Below the pieces are notes generated by a model that made no database searches, was not told where the DNA came from, and saw only the letters and a program-made list of their open reading frames with translations. A program made the position numbers and the translations under genes. From Lachnospiraceae bacterium (GTDB taxonomy: Bacteria > Bacillota > Clostridia > Lachnospirales > Lachnospiraceae), in the NCBI GenBank assembly GCA_910574885.1, contig CAJTDD010000003.1, forward strand, positions 62,001 to 126,000: a DNA stretch of 64,000 nt, given 5' to 3'. Numbering within the stretch: position 1 is the first letter of the stretch; every line of letters begins with the position of its first letter. Below are positions 49,996 to 59,005 of this stretch, piece after piece.

Positions 49996-51366
49996 ATGGA
50001 TAAAAAGAAGGAGTTTTCCCTGTTCGAGGTGACGCCGGAGATTGAACATTTTGCCCGGTTATGTGACCAGAATAATGAGATTGATAAGGAATTGTATACA
50101 AAATACGATGTAAAGAGGGGACTTCGCGACCTGAACGGGAAAGGTGTGCTTGCGGGACTTACGAACGTTTCAGATGTATGCGCGAAGAAGCTTGTCGATG
50201 GGGTGGAGGTTCCTTGTGCAGGGAATCTGTATTACCGGGGATATAATATCAAGGATTTGGTGAAAGGTTTCCTTGAGGATAAGCATTTCGGCTTTGAGGA
50301 GATTGCGTATCTCCTGTTATTTGGGGAGCTGCCGGATGCGAAGGAGCTTGAGGTATTCCATGATACGCTGGTCGAGCGGCGCACCTTGCCCCCGACTTTT
50401 GTCAGGGATGTAATCATGAAGGCGCCGAGCCGGGACATGATGATCAGCCTGTCGCGTTCTATCCTCAACCTGTACTCTTATGATGACAAAGCAGATGATA
50501 CGTCGATTCCAAACGTGCTTCGGCAGTGCCTCAACTTGATCAGTGAGTTCCCGATGCTGATGGTGTATGGATATCATGCTTACAATTACCGCCTGGGCGA
50601 GGATTTATTCATCTATGCGCCGTCTCAGGAATTGTCTACGGCTGAGAATATCCTGATGATGTTAAGGGAAGACCGGAAGTATACAGAGCTTGAGGCGAAG
50701 ATTCTGGATATGGCGCTGGTGCTTCATATGGATCACGGCGGCGGTAACAATTCCACGTTTACGACCCATGTTGTCACATCCTCCGGGACGGATACATATT
50801 CTACGATTGCGGCGGCTCTTGCGTCCCTGAAAGGTCCCAAGCACGGCGGCGCCAATATCAAGGTGACGCAGATGTTTGAGAATATGAAGCAGGTTGTGAA
50901 AGACTGGAAGGATGAGGAAGAGGTACGCCGGTATCTCTGTGACCTTCTGGAGAAGAGGGCGTTTGACCAGAAGGGATTGATTTATGGAATGGGACATGCA
51001 ATCTACTCCGTATCTGACCCGAGAGCGGATATCTTCAAGGTGTTTGTAAAGCAGCTGGCCCAGGAGAAAGGCTGCGAGGAAGAGTATGCGCTCTACGAGA
51101 TGGTGGAGAATATGGCTCCGAAGGTGATTGCCGAGAAGCGGAAGATTTACAAGGGCGTCAATGCTAATGTGGACTTTTACAGCGGCCTGGTGTACAGTAT
51201 GCTTGACCTGCCTCCGGCATTGTATACGCCGATTTTTGCGGCGGCGCGTATCGTAGGATGGAGCGCCCACAGATTGGAAGAGTTAAGGAACGTTGACAAG
51301 ATTATCCGCCCGGCTTATAAGCCGCTGGCTGAGCATAGAGATTATATAAGGATGGAAGACAGATAG
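49996..51366 (+). CDS. gltA: citrate synthase
   Basis: Condenses oxaloacetate and acetyl-CoA to citrate; 456 residues from the ATG at 49996 (AAAGGAGAGG upstream). Catalytic elements: His in LHMDHGGGNNSTFT, GPKHGGANIKV, His in GMGHAIYSVSDPRA, and Asp near NVDFYSGLVY. It belongs to the longer (type I-like or methylcitrate-related) Clostridial form. In Clostridia it usually serves glutamate synthesis. It begins 22 nt after rsmA. Confidence 0.95.
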   Translation: MDKKKEFSLFEVTPEIEHFARLCDQNNEIDKELYTKYDVKRGLRDLNGKGVLAGLTNVSDVCAKKLVDGVEVPCAGNLYYRGYNIKDLVKGFLEDKHFGFEEIAYLLLFGELPDAKELEVFHDTLVERRTLPPTFVRDVIMKAPSRDMMISLSRSILNLYSYDDKADDTSIPNVLRQCLNLISEFPMLMVYGYHAYNYRLGEDLFIYAPSQELSTAENILMMLREDRKYTELEAKILDMALVLHMDHGGGNNSTFTTHVVTSSGTDTYSTIAAALASLKGPKHGGANIKVTQMFENMKQVVKDWKDEEEVRRYLCDLLEKRAFDQKGLIYGMGHAIYSVSDPRADIFKVFVKQLAQEKGCEEEYALYEMVENMAPKVIAEKRKIYKGVNANVDFYSGLVYSMLDLPPALYTPIFAAARIVGWSAHRLEELRNVDKIIRPAYKPLAEHRDYIRMEDR

Positions 51367-51368
51367 AG

Positions 51369-52310
51369 ATGAAGAAGGAATTTTACTATCTTTCCAGAGA
51401 TGGGAAGACACAGATTCATGCCGTGGAGTGGCTGCCGGAGGATGCGCCTAAGGGAGTGCTTCAAATCTGCCATGGGATGGTGGAATATATTGAGCGTTAC
51501 CATGAATTTGCCGAATATCTGTGCAGGCAAGGGTATTATGTGACAGGGCATGACCATTTAGGGCATGGCAAGTCTGTGAAGGATGAGACGGAATATGGTT
51601 ATTTTCCTAAGAAGAACGGGAATCAGTGCGTAATCGGGGACATTCATCAGCTCCGCATGATTACTTCAAAGAAGTATCCCGGCGTACCGTATCTGATGCT
51701 TGGACACAGCATGGGGTCTTTCCTTTTAAGGCAGTATTTGACCGAGCATGGGGACGGCCTTGCAGGCGTGGTGATCATGGGGACAGGATACCAGCCCATG
51801 GCCGTACTGGAAGCGGGGCAGTTGGTATGCCGTGTGACCGCTTGGTTCAAGGGATGGAAATACCGCAGCAAATTTGTGGACAATCTAAGCTTCGGAAGTT
51901 TTAATAAGAGATTTGAGCCGGGCGAGACGGGCAGGGAATGGGTCACGTCGGATTCGGAACTTTGCAGAAAGTATGTGGAAGATCCGCTGTGTATGTTCCG
52001 GTTTACGGTTGGCGGATATTACCAGATGTTTGAGGGAATGAAGGTACTGGCTCGCCCAGAAAGTATGGCGCGGATTCCAAGGGACTTGCCGGTTCTCTTT
52101 ACCGCCGGCGCCGACGACCCGGTAGGGGCGTTCGGCAAGAACGTCATGAAGGTGTACAAGAAATACAAGTCTTCGGGAATGCAGAAGGTTGCTGTGAAGC
52201 TGTACGCAGGAGGGCGGCATGAGATTCTGAATGAGACAATCCGGGAACAGGTGTATGAGGATTTGTATGTCTGGTGCGAGCGTTGTGTCAGGATGAGCAA
52301 AGGAAGATAG
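51369..52310 (+). CDS. alpha/beta hydrolase (monoacylglycerol lipase-like)
   Basis: A 313-residue serine hydrolase. The nucleophile elbow GHSMG has Ser114; the acid (in AGADDPVG) and the catalytic His (in GGRHEILNE) are in the expected places. The early HGMVEYIERYHEFAEYL segment is typical of the COG2267 lysophospholipase/monoglyceride lipase group. No signal peptide. It starts 2 nt after the citrate synthase stop and probably belongs to the same transcript. Substrate unknown. Confidence 0.9.
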   Translation: MKKEFYYLSRDGKTQIHAVEWLPEDAPKGVLQICHGMVEYIERYHEFAEYLCRQGYYVTGHDHLGHGKSVKDETEYGYFPKKNGNQCVIGDIHQLRMITSKKYPGVPYLMLGHSMGSFLLRQYLTEHGDGLAGVVIMGTGYQPMAVLEAGQLVCRVTAWFKGWKYRSKFVDNLSFGSFNKRFEPGETGREWVTSDSELCRKYVEDPLCMFRFTVGGYYQMFEGMKVLARPESMARIPRDLPVLFTAGADDPVGAFGKNVMKVYKKYKSSGMQKVAVKLYAGGRHEILNETIREQVYEDLYVWCERCVRMSKGR

Positions 52311-52322
52311 AAGAAATCAGCC

Positions 52323-53930
52323 ATGAAGAAATATTTTAACTTTATCCGAAAAAGCATTATAAGGCATAAGGCATTTTTGGTACAGGGTTTGGGAATGATT
52401 TTGTTTCTGACGATGCTGCAGGCAAGCATCCCTCTTGCCATGCGTAAGATGATTTCCGAGGTGACAGTACGGCAGTCCGTATTATTCCTGACAGTGTGCG
52501 TGCTTATTTACTGCGCGGTTCTCTTGCTCTATAACGTTATAGACGTAATCTGGATGAAATATCTGGACAGGCTCGGCGGCAAGATTCTTCTGGAAGTGCG
52601 GGAAAAGCTCTATGCCGCTATCAGCAGAGGTGATTATGAAGAGCTGCTCTCAGTTGGAAAAGAGAAAATAAAAAATATATTATACATGGATACCCTGAAC
52701 GTCTATAGTTCCGTAGCCTGTTTCGGGATTCAGATTGCGGCGAATACATTTCTGCTGTTCGTGTTCTTCGGAGTTTCCGCAAGCGTGAACTGGCAGCTTT
52801 CCATTGTGCTTATGGTTGCTGCGGCCGCCGGGTTCGGGATTTCCTACCTTTCAAGGAGACCGATTGCCAATGCATCCCGCCGGGTGAATTTGAAGATGAA
52901 GGAGGATAACGAGACGCTGAACGAGTATGTGGACCGGATGGAGCTGACGAAGACGAACCATCTGGATACATATTCAGTGGGGAAAATGAAGGAAAGCCTA
53001 CAGAATTTTATTCAGACTTCCTTGAAGAGCGACACGGCGCTTATATTCCTAAGGAATGTGATTTCACAGTTTCACCAGATTGTTTCCTTCGCGATTGCAG
53101 CGTTTTTGTCTATGACGGCAGGGGAGTCTTCGGCGGCAGACCTTGTATTCTATCTTTGCGTCGTGGATTTGATTCTTGCTACAAGCCAGAATATTGAGTC
53201 GCTTGTGTACTCGCTCATAAAGCTGCTTCCTGCATATGAAAATATTGACCGCATTTTAGAGCTGGATAGGCCGGATACCGGGGAGAGAATCGGTCAGATC
53301 CGGGAGATTGAGTTTCGGAATGTAGGATTTGCCTATCGCGGAACACAGCAGAAGATTTTTGAAGGAAAGAATTATCAATTCCGGCAGGGAGATATTGTCC
53401 GGATTTCCGGTGCGAATGGAAGCGGTAAGTCTACCTTTGTGAAGCTCTTGACCGGGCTTCTCAGGCCGACTGAGGGAGATATCCTTCTTAACGGAATCCC
53501 GGGGAGGGAAGTTTCATCGGATTCTCTGAAAAATGAAATTTTTTATATTAGCCAGGATGAGATTTTCTTAAATGATACGGTTCATAACTATATGGAAGCA
53601 ATGTTGAACCGTCCGGTCAGCGGAGAAGAACTGCAATGTGTCCGTGAGAAAGTGCAGTTAGATGCTTCGGTAACGGAGATTGCCAACAACGGTCTGTCCA
53701 TGTCAGGGGGACAGCGCAAGAAGCTCCTGATGATGCGGCTTTTACTCGGTTCACAGAATGTATCTGTACTGATTTTAGATGAGCTTGAGGCAGGGCTGGA
53801 TGCAGAGGCAAAAGCACACCTGATTCAGTTAAAGAAGAATCTGGTAGAAATGCGGAAGGATGCCATTATATTTATTATCAGTCATGCAGAGAATGAGGAT
53901 ATACCTTTCACGAAGCGGATTGAATTGTAA
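52323..53930 (+). CDS. ABC exporter (fused permease and ATPase)
   Basis: A 535-residue half-transporter. The N-terminal ~300 residues form about five or six membrane helices; the ATPase domain has Walker A GANGSGKST, signature LSMSGGQRKK, Walker B LILDELEAGLD and switch His in ISHAEN. It begins 12 nt after the hydrolase with only a weak SD. It would act as a homodimer or with an unseen partner. Substrate unknown: peptides, lipids or drugs are possible. Confidence 0.88.
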   Translation: MKKYFNFIRKSIIRHKAFLVQGLGMILFLTMLQASIPLAMRKMISEVTVRQSVLFLTVCVLIYCAVLLLYNVIDVIWMKYLDRLGGKILLEVREKLYAAISRGDYEELLSVGKEKIKNILYMDTLNVYSSVACFGIQIAANTFLLFVFFGVSASVNWQLSIVLMVAAAAGFGISYLSRRPIANASRRVNLKMKEDNETLNEYVDRMELTKTNHLDTYSVGKMKESLQNFIQTSLKSDTALIFLRNVISQFHQIVSFAIAAFLSMTAGESSAADLVFYLCVVDLILATSQNIESLVYSLIKLLPAYENIDRILELDRPDTGERIGQIREIEFRNVGFAYRGTQQKIFEGKNYQFRQGDIVRISGANGSGKSTFVKLLTGLLRPTEGDILLNGIPGREVSSDSLKNEIFYISQDEIFLNDTVHNYMEAMLNRPVSGEELQCVREKVQLDASVTEIANNGLSMSGGQRKKLLMMRLLLGSQNVSVLILDELEAGLDAEAKAHLIQLKKNLVEMRKDAIIFIISHAENEDIPFTKRIEL

Positions 53931-53956
53931 AAAGAAAACAGGATTCAAAATGATGT

Positions 53957-53988
53957 ACGCGTCACGGCTTAGGCCGGGCGCGTATTTT
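53957..53988 (+). terminator. terminator of the ABC exporter gene
   Basis: ACGCG/CGCGT outer stem with an inner CGGC-TTAG-GCCG, followed by ATTTTG. Confidence 0.7.
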
Positions 53989-54114
53989 GCTGCCATTTTC
54001 TTTTTGTGTACACAAATAATAAAGTTTTTGTAAACAACTCGGATGATTATATGTAATTATCGGATAATCCTATGAAGAGAAAAACTCAAAAATCCTATAT
54101 AATTAACAATAAAT

Positions 54115-54140
54115 ACAGATGAATTATTATTATAATCTGT
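54115..54140 (+). promoter_or_regulatory. operator-like inverted repeat upstream of the sugar importer
   Basis: ACAGAT-N14-ATCTGT overlapping a TATAAT sequence (54131-54136), 32 nt before the binding-protein ATG. No -35 at proper spacing is clear. It could bind the AraC- or LacI-type regulator of this cluster (inference). Confidence 0.35.
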
Positions 54141-54172
54141 AAATTTGCACAATAATTGTAAGGAGGAAAAAA

Positions 54173-55441
54173 ATGAAGAGAAGAGTTGTAGCGGCGTTGC
54201 TTGTTACAGGCATGATGGCTGGCCTGCTTAGCGGATGTGGTTCTAAGGACTCGGGGTCAGGGGATTCAGGCTCAGGCGGTTCCGGAAAGGGTGAGAAGCT
54301 GAACCTTTGGATGCCGACCTTTGCATCTGCAGACGGAGAGATTACGGATGAGGAATTCTGGACAGAAAAGGTAAAAACTTTTGGAGAAGAGAATGACTGT
54401 GAAGTCAGTGTTGAGATTGTTCCGTGGGACAGCTATGAGGAGAAATACCTGACCGGGACAACATCAGACGACGGCCCGGATGTTGGATATATGTATATGG
54501 AGATGTTCTATGACTATATTGACATGGGGGCGCTGGTAGATGTAGACCAGTATTTCTCAGACGAAGAGAAAGAGAATTACATTTATTATAATCTGGGCAA
54601 CATTCAGGGAGGGCAGTATGCGCTTCCGGTAGTCGTAGGGAATCCGAGAATCCTGGCGGCGAATATGGATATCCTAAAGGAGGTCGGAGTCGAGAAAGTA
54701 CCGGCTACGTGGGATGAGCTGGTAAGTGCGTGTGAAGCGGTGAAAGAAAAGAAACCGGATGTAGCGCCGTTAATCCAGGATTGGGGAAGCCCGCACTATG
54801 GTTCTCTGAATGAAATTTACTGGCCCTATTTCTGGAGCGCCGGCGGTGAGATTGTAGATGCGGATGGCAATCTTACGATTGATACCGATGCGGGACTTGA
54901 AGCGACCCAGTTTTTACAGGGGCTCAGGGAGGATGGAATCCTGCCGGATTCATGCACGTCCAACGACGATACGGTAGAAGCGTTTAAGAATGGTTCCGCA
55001 GCTATGGTCGTGATAGCATCAAGTAACCTGTTAAAATGTGACGGGGTAAATTGGGACTTTGAACCTGTGCTTCAGGGACCGAAGGATGCGAAGACATTCG
55101 TTGCAGCCGATTCACTGGTTATGTTCGAGAAATGCGGGAACAAAGAACTTGCGGCGAAGTTAATGAAATATATCACAAGCTCAGAGGTAATGTCTGACTT
55201 CCATAAGAGAGTCAGTGAGCAGCCGCCGATTTCCAAAGACGAGGAATATTCAGGCGATGAGAGATATGCGAACCTGTTCACGGATTATGCGGACAACTTC
55301 CAGTCGCTTCCGGTATTTAAGGGGGCAAGTTCCATGTATGATACGCTGTTCAAGAACCTGCAGTCTATGATGCTTGGCGAGATGACGCCGGAAGAAGTGT
55401 TAAAAGAAACGACGGATTATTACGATACGAACCTGAAATAA
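54173..55441 (+). CDS. sugar ABC transporter substrate-binding lipoprotein
   Basis: A 422-residue extracellular binding protein of the CUT1 family. The lipobox LSGC places the lipidated Cys at residue 22, followed by a Gly/Ser-rich linker (SGSGDSGSGG). The body contains typical family elements such as VPWDSYEEKYLT and DDGPDVGYMYMEM. SD AAGGAGG. It heads a three-gene importer; the specific sugar is unknown. A strong hairpin follows, which usually keeps binding-protein mRNA more abundant than the permeases. Confidence 0.92.
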   Translation: MKRRVVAALLVTGMMAGLLSGCGSKDSGSGDSGSGGSGKGEKLNLWMPTFASADGEITDEEFWTEKVKTFGEENDCEVSVEIVPWDSYEEKYLTGTTSDDGPDVGYMYMEMFYDYIDMGALVDVDQYFSDEEKENYIYYNLGNIQGGQYALPVVVGNPRILAANMDILKEVGVEKVPATWDELVSACEAVKEKKPDVAPLIQDWGSPHYGSLNEIYWPYFWSAGGEIVDADGNLTIDTDAGLEATQFLQGLREDGILPDSCTSNDDTVEAFKNGSAAMVVIASSNLLKCDGVNWDFEPVLQGPKDAKTFVAADSLVMFEKCGNKELAAKLMKYITSSEVMSDFHKRVSEQPPISKDEEYSGDERYANLFTDYADNFQSLPVFKGASSMYDTLFKNLQSMMLGEMTPEEVLKETTDYYDTNLK

Positions 55442-55473
55442 TCCGCGGATTGAAACTGAATGATATGTACAGC

Positions 55474-55514
55474 TATAATCGGAAGAATCGGGTAATCTGG
55501 TTCTTCCGATTATA
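55474..55514 (+). other. intraoperonic stem-loop
   Basis: A perfect 14-bp stem (TATAATCGGAAGAA with TTCTTCCGATTATA) with a 13-nt loop, between binding-protein and permease genes. No T-run, so it is more likely an mRNA-stabilising or partial attenuator structure. Confidence 0.8.
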
Positions 55515-55534
55515 AATAAAGAAGGAGTGAGAGT

Positions 55535-56413
55535 GTGAACAGGAAGAAAAAAGAAGCGCTTCAGGGATTTATCTATATATTGCCGAGTTTTATCCTGATA
55601 GCATGTTTTAGCGTTTTACCAATCTTCATGTCCGGGTATTTCAGCTTTACCAATTATAATGTCATGAATGATCCAACATTTGCGGGGCTTGAGAACTATG
55701 CGAAGATTTTTAAGGATGCGTATGTGGCGGATGCGATTAAGAATACGCTTGCATATGTAGTAATCACGGTTCCGATTCAGACAATCCTGTCTCTGGTCTT
55801 TGCGGCGTTTCTTGCCTATAAGATGCAGAATAAGACGGGAGGTTTTTTAAGAAGTATCATGTTCATTCCGGTCATTGCTTCTGCAGTGACGGCAGGTACA
55901 ATTTGGAGAATCATCCTGAATACGGACGGAGGGCTTCTGAATAACCTGTTGGGCGTATTCCACATCAGTCCCGTGAACTGGCTCGGAAGTACCAAGACGG
56001 CGCTGATTAGTATCTGTATCGTAGCAATCTGGAAGAATGTAGGATATTTCCTGGTTATTTACTATGCGGGTATCATGGGCATTTCAAAAGATCTCTATGA
56101 GGCGGCCCGTGTTGATGGCGCGACAAACATCCAGCAGTTTTTCAAGATTACGATGCCCATGTTAAAGCCGATTACCTATCTGGTCGTTACGCTGGGGATT
56201 ATCTGGTCATTCCAGGTGTTCGACCTGTCCTACCAGATGACCGGCGGAGGCCCGGGAAGGTCTACGGTCACAATCGTTATGGCTATCTATAATGCGGCGT
56301 TTAAGCAGTACAAGATGGGATATGCGTGCGCCATGGCGATGGTTCTGTTGGTAATCGTTCTGATCATTAATGGATTAGAGAACCTGTTGTTCAAAGAGAA
56401 GGAGGCGAGATAA
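55535..56413 (+). CDS. sugar ABC transporter permease (MalF-type)
   Basis: A 292-residue CUT1 permease with six predicted helices and the EAA loop (YEAARVDGATNIQQFFKITMPMLKP). The GTG start at 55535 follows AAGGAGTGAG. The second permease starts 1 nt after its stop. Confidence 0.94.
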   Translation: MNRKKKEALQGFIYILPSFILIACFSVLPIFMSGYFSFTNYNVMNDPTFAGLENYAKIFKDAYVADAIKNTLAYVVITVPIQTILSLVFAAFLAYKMQNKTGGFLRSIMFIPVIASAVTAGTIWRIILNTDGGLLNNLLGVFHISPVNWLGSTKTALISICIVAIWKNVGYFLVIYYAGIMGISKDLYEAARVDGATNIQQFFKITMPMLKPITYLVVTLGIIWSFQVFDLSYQMTGGGPGRSTVTIVMAIYNAAFKQYKMGYACAMAMVLLVIVLIINGLENLLFKEKEAR

Positions 56414-56414
56414 G

Positions 56415-57236
56415 ATGAAGAAGAAATCCTGGACGCCATTGTCTGTACTTGGGATGCTGGTCATGGTGCTTTTCGCCATTATCTGTATCGCCCCGTTCAT
56501 CTATATGATGATTATGTCATTTACTCAGTCTACGACGCTGATGCTGCATTTTGACGAAATTGATTTTACTGATTTTACGAATTATTCCTATGTATTTGGC
56601 AAGAGTGGATTTTTAAGGGCGCTGACCAACAGTTTGATCGTAGTAATCAGCTCCTGTCTGTTCAACTGTATTATTTCCTCCATGGCTGCCTATGGGTTCG
56701 AGAAGAAGAATTTCCCCGGGAAAGAGAAGATTTTCAAGGTCTATCTTGCCACGCTGATGATTCCCGGACAGGTTACGATGATTCCTGTATTCATTATCAT
56801 GAGGAAAATGGGCGTGCTGAATACATATTTCTCACTGGTGGTCCTGATTCTGAACGCATTCGGTGTGTTCCTGATCCGCCAGTTCATGTCCAGTGTGCCG
56901 GACGAGCTGTTAGAGGCGGCGAAGGTAGACGGATGCCCGGAGTACAGGATATTTATCCAGATCGTAATCCCGTTGATTAAGCCGGTGCTGATATCCTTGG
57001 TGGTATTCACATTCGTTTCATCATGGAATGATTTCCTGTGGCCATTGGTGTCTACGACGGATTCCGATATGTATACGCTGACGGTAGCGCTGTCGCTGCT
57101 CAAGACCCAGTACCAGACGAACTATGGGCTGATTATGGCAGGCGCGGCGGTATCCTTCATGTTCCCGTTTGTTCTGTATATCTTTTTGCAGAAGCAGTTC
57201 GTGGAAGGTATTGCATTAAGCGGAGTGAAGGGATAA
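56415..57236 (+). CDS. carbohydrate ABC transporter permease (MalG-type)
   Basis: A 273-residue partner permease with six helices and the EAA loop (LEAAKVDGCPEYRIFIQIVIPLIKP). The C-terminus QFVEGIALSGVKG is the classic MalG-type ending that contacts the ATPase. No ATPase gene follows, so the importer likely borrows one, for example the MsmX-type subunit at 3702. Confidence 0.95.
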   Translation: MKKKSWTPLSVLGMLVMVLFAIICIAPFIYMMIMSFTQSTTLMLHFDEIDFTDFTNYSYVFGKSGFLRALTNSLIVVISSCLFNCIISSMAAYGFEKKNFPGKEKIFKVYLATLMIPGQVTMIPVFIIMRKMGVLNTYFSLVVLILNAFGVFLIRQFMSSVPDELLEAAKVDGCPEYRIFIQIVIPLIKPVLISLVVFTFVSSWNDFLWPLVSTTDSDMYTLTVALSLLKTQYQTNYGLIMAGAAVSFMFPFVLYIFLQKQFVEGIALSGVKG

Positions 57237-57276
57237 AATACAGATAAAGATTTGCGGATAAGAAAGAGAGGTTGTT

Positions 57277-58914
57277 ATGGAATTTCAATATAAGATCGTA
57301 TCGTCTATGTGTAAAGTATTTCCAGACGGGGAGAATGGAAAAGATTTGGAAGAAAAGCGGCTGACAGGCCTTAATGGGGAAACGATGTCATTCCAGATTG
57401 CATATTACTGGGGGGGAGATAGAAAGGAAAGGGGCAGCGTGTCTGTGCTGTCCCCGATTAAGGACAAGGTGCATGTCCGTATGGTCAATTTAGTGCCATG
57501 TGAGTACCCGTGCCATATGAAGCGGGATGAGGGATATCTTGCCGTGGAGCCGGGGATGTACCCGGATTGGCTCAGCGAGGTTCCAAAACTGGGATTCCCG
57601 TTAGTATCCGGACAGTGGAGGTGCCTGTGGGTTGACGTGGAACCGGACGATACGGTGGAGGCAGGGGAATATCCTGTAAAGCTTAGGCTTGAAAAAGACG
57701 GTGAGGTTCTCTGTGAGCCGGAGATTACTTGCGAGGTTCTGGGCGTTCGGCTTCCCAAGCTGCCGATTCCGTATACGGAGTGGTTCCACAGTGATTGTCT
57801 GGCAGATTATTATCAGGCAGAGGTATTTTCCGATAGATTCTGGGAGATTGTGGAGGAATTTGTCCGGTCAGCGGCAAAGCATAAGTGCAATATGTTGCTG
57901 ACCCCCGTGTTCACGCCGCCCCTTGACACGGCGATTGGAGGAGAACGCCGCACGGTACAGCTTGTGGATGTTACGGTTACGGAAGGAAAGTATCATTTTG
58001 AGTTCGGGAATTTCCGGAAATGGGTTCGCATGGCTTCTGGCTGTGGGATTGAATACTTCGAGATTTCCCATCTGTTCAGCCAGTGGGGCGCGAAGGCGGC
58101 TCCCAAGGTAATGGCGGTCAAGGATGGAACCTATCAGCAGATTTTCGGATGGGATACGGATTCAGCAGGAGAAGAGTATCGGGATTTCCTGCATCAGTTC
58201 CTTACTGCGCTGAAAGAAGAGTTGAAGGAGCTGGGGATTGAAGGTAGGACGTACTTCCATATATCGGACGAGCCAGAGAAGGAGCATATGGAGAATTTCC
58301 GCAATGCGTGGGAAGGCGTGGCAAAGGATTTGGAAGGTTTTCAGGTGATGGATGCCTTGTCAGACTATGATTTCTACAAGGAGGGGCTGGTGCGGCAGCC
58401 GGTTTGTGCCGTAAATCATATTCAGCCGTTTCTTGAGGAACGTCCGGAGAAGCTCTGGGGCTATTACTGTACGGCGCAGTGCGTGGATGTGACGAACCGG
58501 TTCATCGTGCTGCCAGGATGCAGGACGCGTATCCTTGGGGTGCAGTTGTATAAGTATCGGCTGGACGGATTCCTGCATTGGGGATATAATTTCTATAACT
58601 CGGAGCATTCCCTCTATCCAATCGACCCTTACCGCTGTACGGATGCAGGCGGGGCGTTCCCGTCCGGAGATCCGTTCCTTGTATATCCGGGGAAGGACGG
58701 AAGACCGGAAGGTTCTGTGAGACAGATGCTGATGGATGAGGCGATGTCGGATTATTGTGCGTTTCTGGCGTTGGAGAAGCTGGCAGGAAGGGAGAAGGTG
58801 CTGGAGCTGATTGATGAAGAGACGGTCACTTTCGATGAATATCCGCAGGATGAGGATTATTTGCTGGGACTCCGTAAGAAGGTGAATCAGGCGATTAAGG
58901 ACGCCTTGCCATAA
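57277..58914 (+). CDS. DUF4091 glycoside-hydrolase-like protein
   Basis: A 545-residue protein of the DUF4091 group. An N-terminal beta domain is followed by a barrel-like region with YFHISDEPEKEHMENFRNAW and a C-terminal part with HWGYNFYNSEHSLYPIDPY. DUF4091 proteins are considered glycoside-hydrolase relatives of uncertain activity; there is no signal peptide, so it should act on imported sugar. It is 40 nt downstream of the permeases with its own SD (GAGAGG), and so part of the sugar cluster. A 7-G run lies at 57410-57416. Confidence 0.8.
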   Translation: MEFQYKIVSSMCKVFPDGENGKDLEEKRLTGLNGETMSFQIAYYWGGDRKERGSVSVLSPIKDKVHVRMVNLVPCEYPCHMKRDEGYLAVEPGMYPDWLSEVPKLGFPLVSGQWRCLWVDVEPDDTVEAGEYPVKLRLEKDGEVLCEPEITCEVLGVRLPKLPIPYTEWFHSDCLADYYQAEVFSDRFWEIVEEFVRSAAKHKCNMLLTPVFTPPLDTAIGGERRTVQLVDVTVTEGKYHFEFGNFRKWVRMASGCGIEYFEISHLFSQWGAKAAPKVMAVKDGTYQQIFGWDTDSAGEEYRDFLHQFLTALKEELKELGIEGRTYFHISDEPEKEHMENFRNAWEGVAKDLEGFQVMDALSDYDFYKEGLVRQPVCAVNHIQPFLEERPEKLWGYYCTAQCVDVTNRFIVLPGCRTRILGVQLYKYRLDGFLHWGYNFYNSEHSLYPIDPYRCTDAGGAFPSGDPFLVYPGKDGRPEGSVRQMLMDEAMSDYCAFLALEKLAGREKVLELIDEETVTFDEYPQDEDYLLGLRKKVNQAIKDALP

Positions 58915-59005
58915 TTGTAAAAGTATGCCGTTGAATTCGCTGCCGGATGTTGTTATACTAAAACAAACAGCCGGGAATGTAGGTCGGAAGGGAGATAAGA
59001 TTTGT

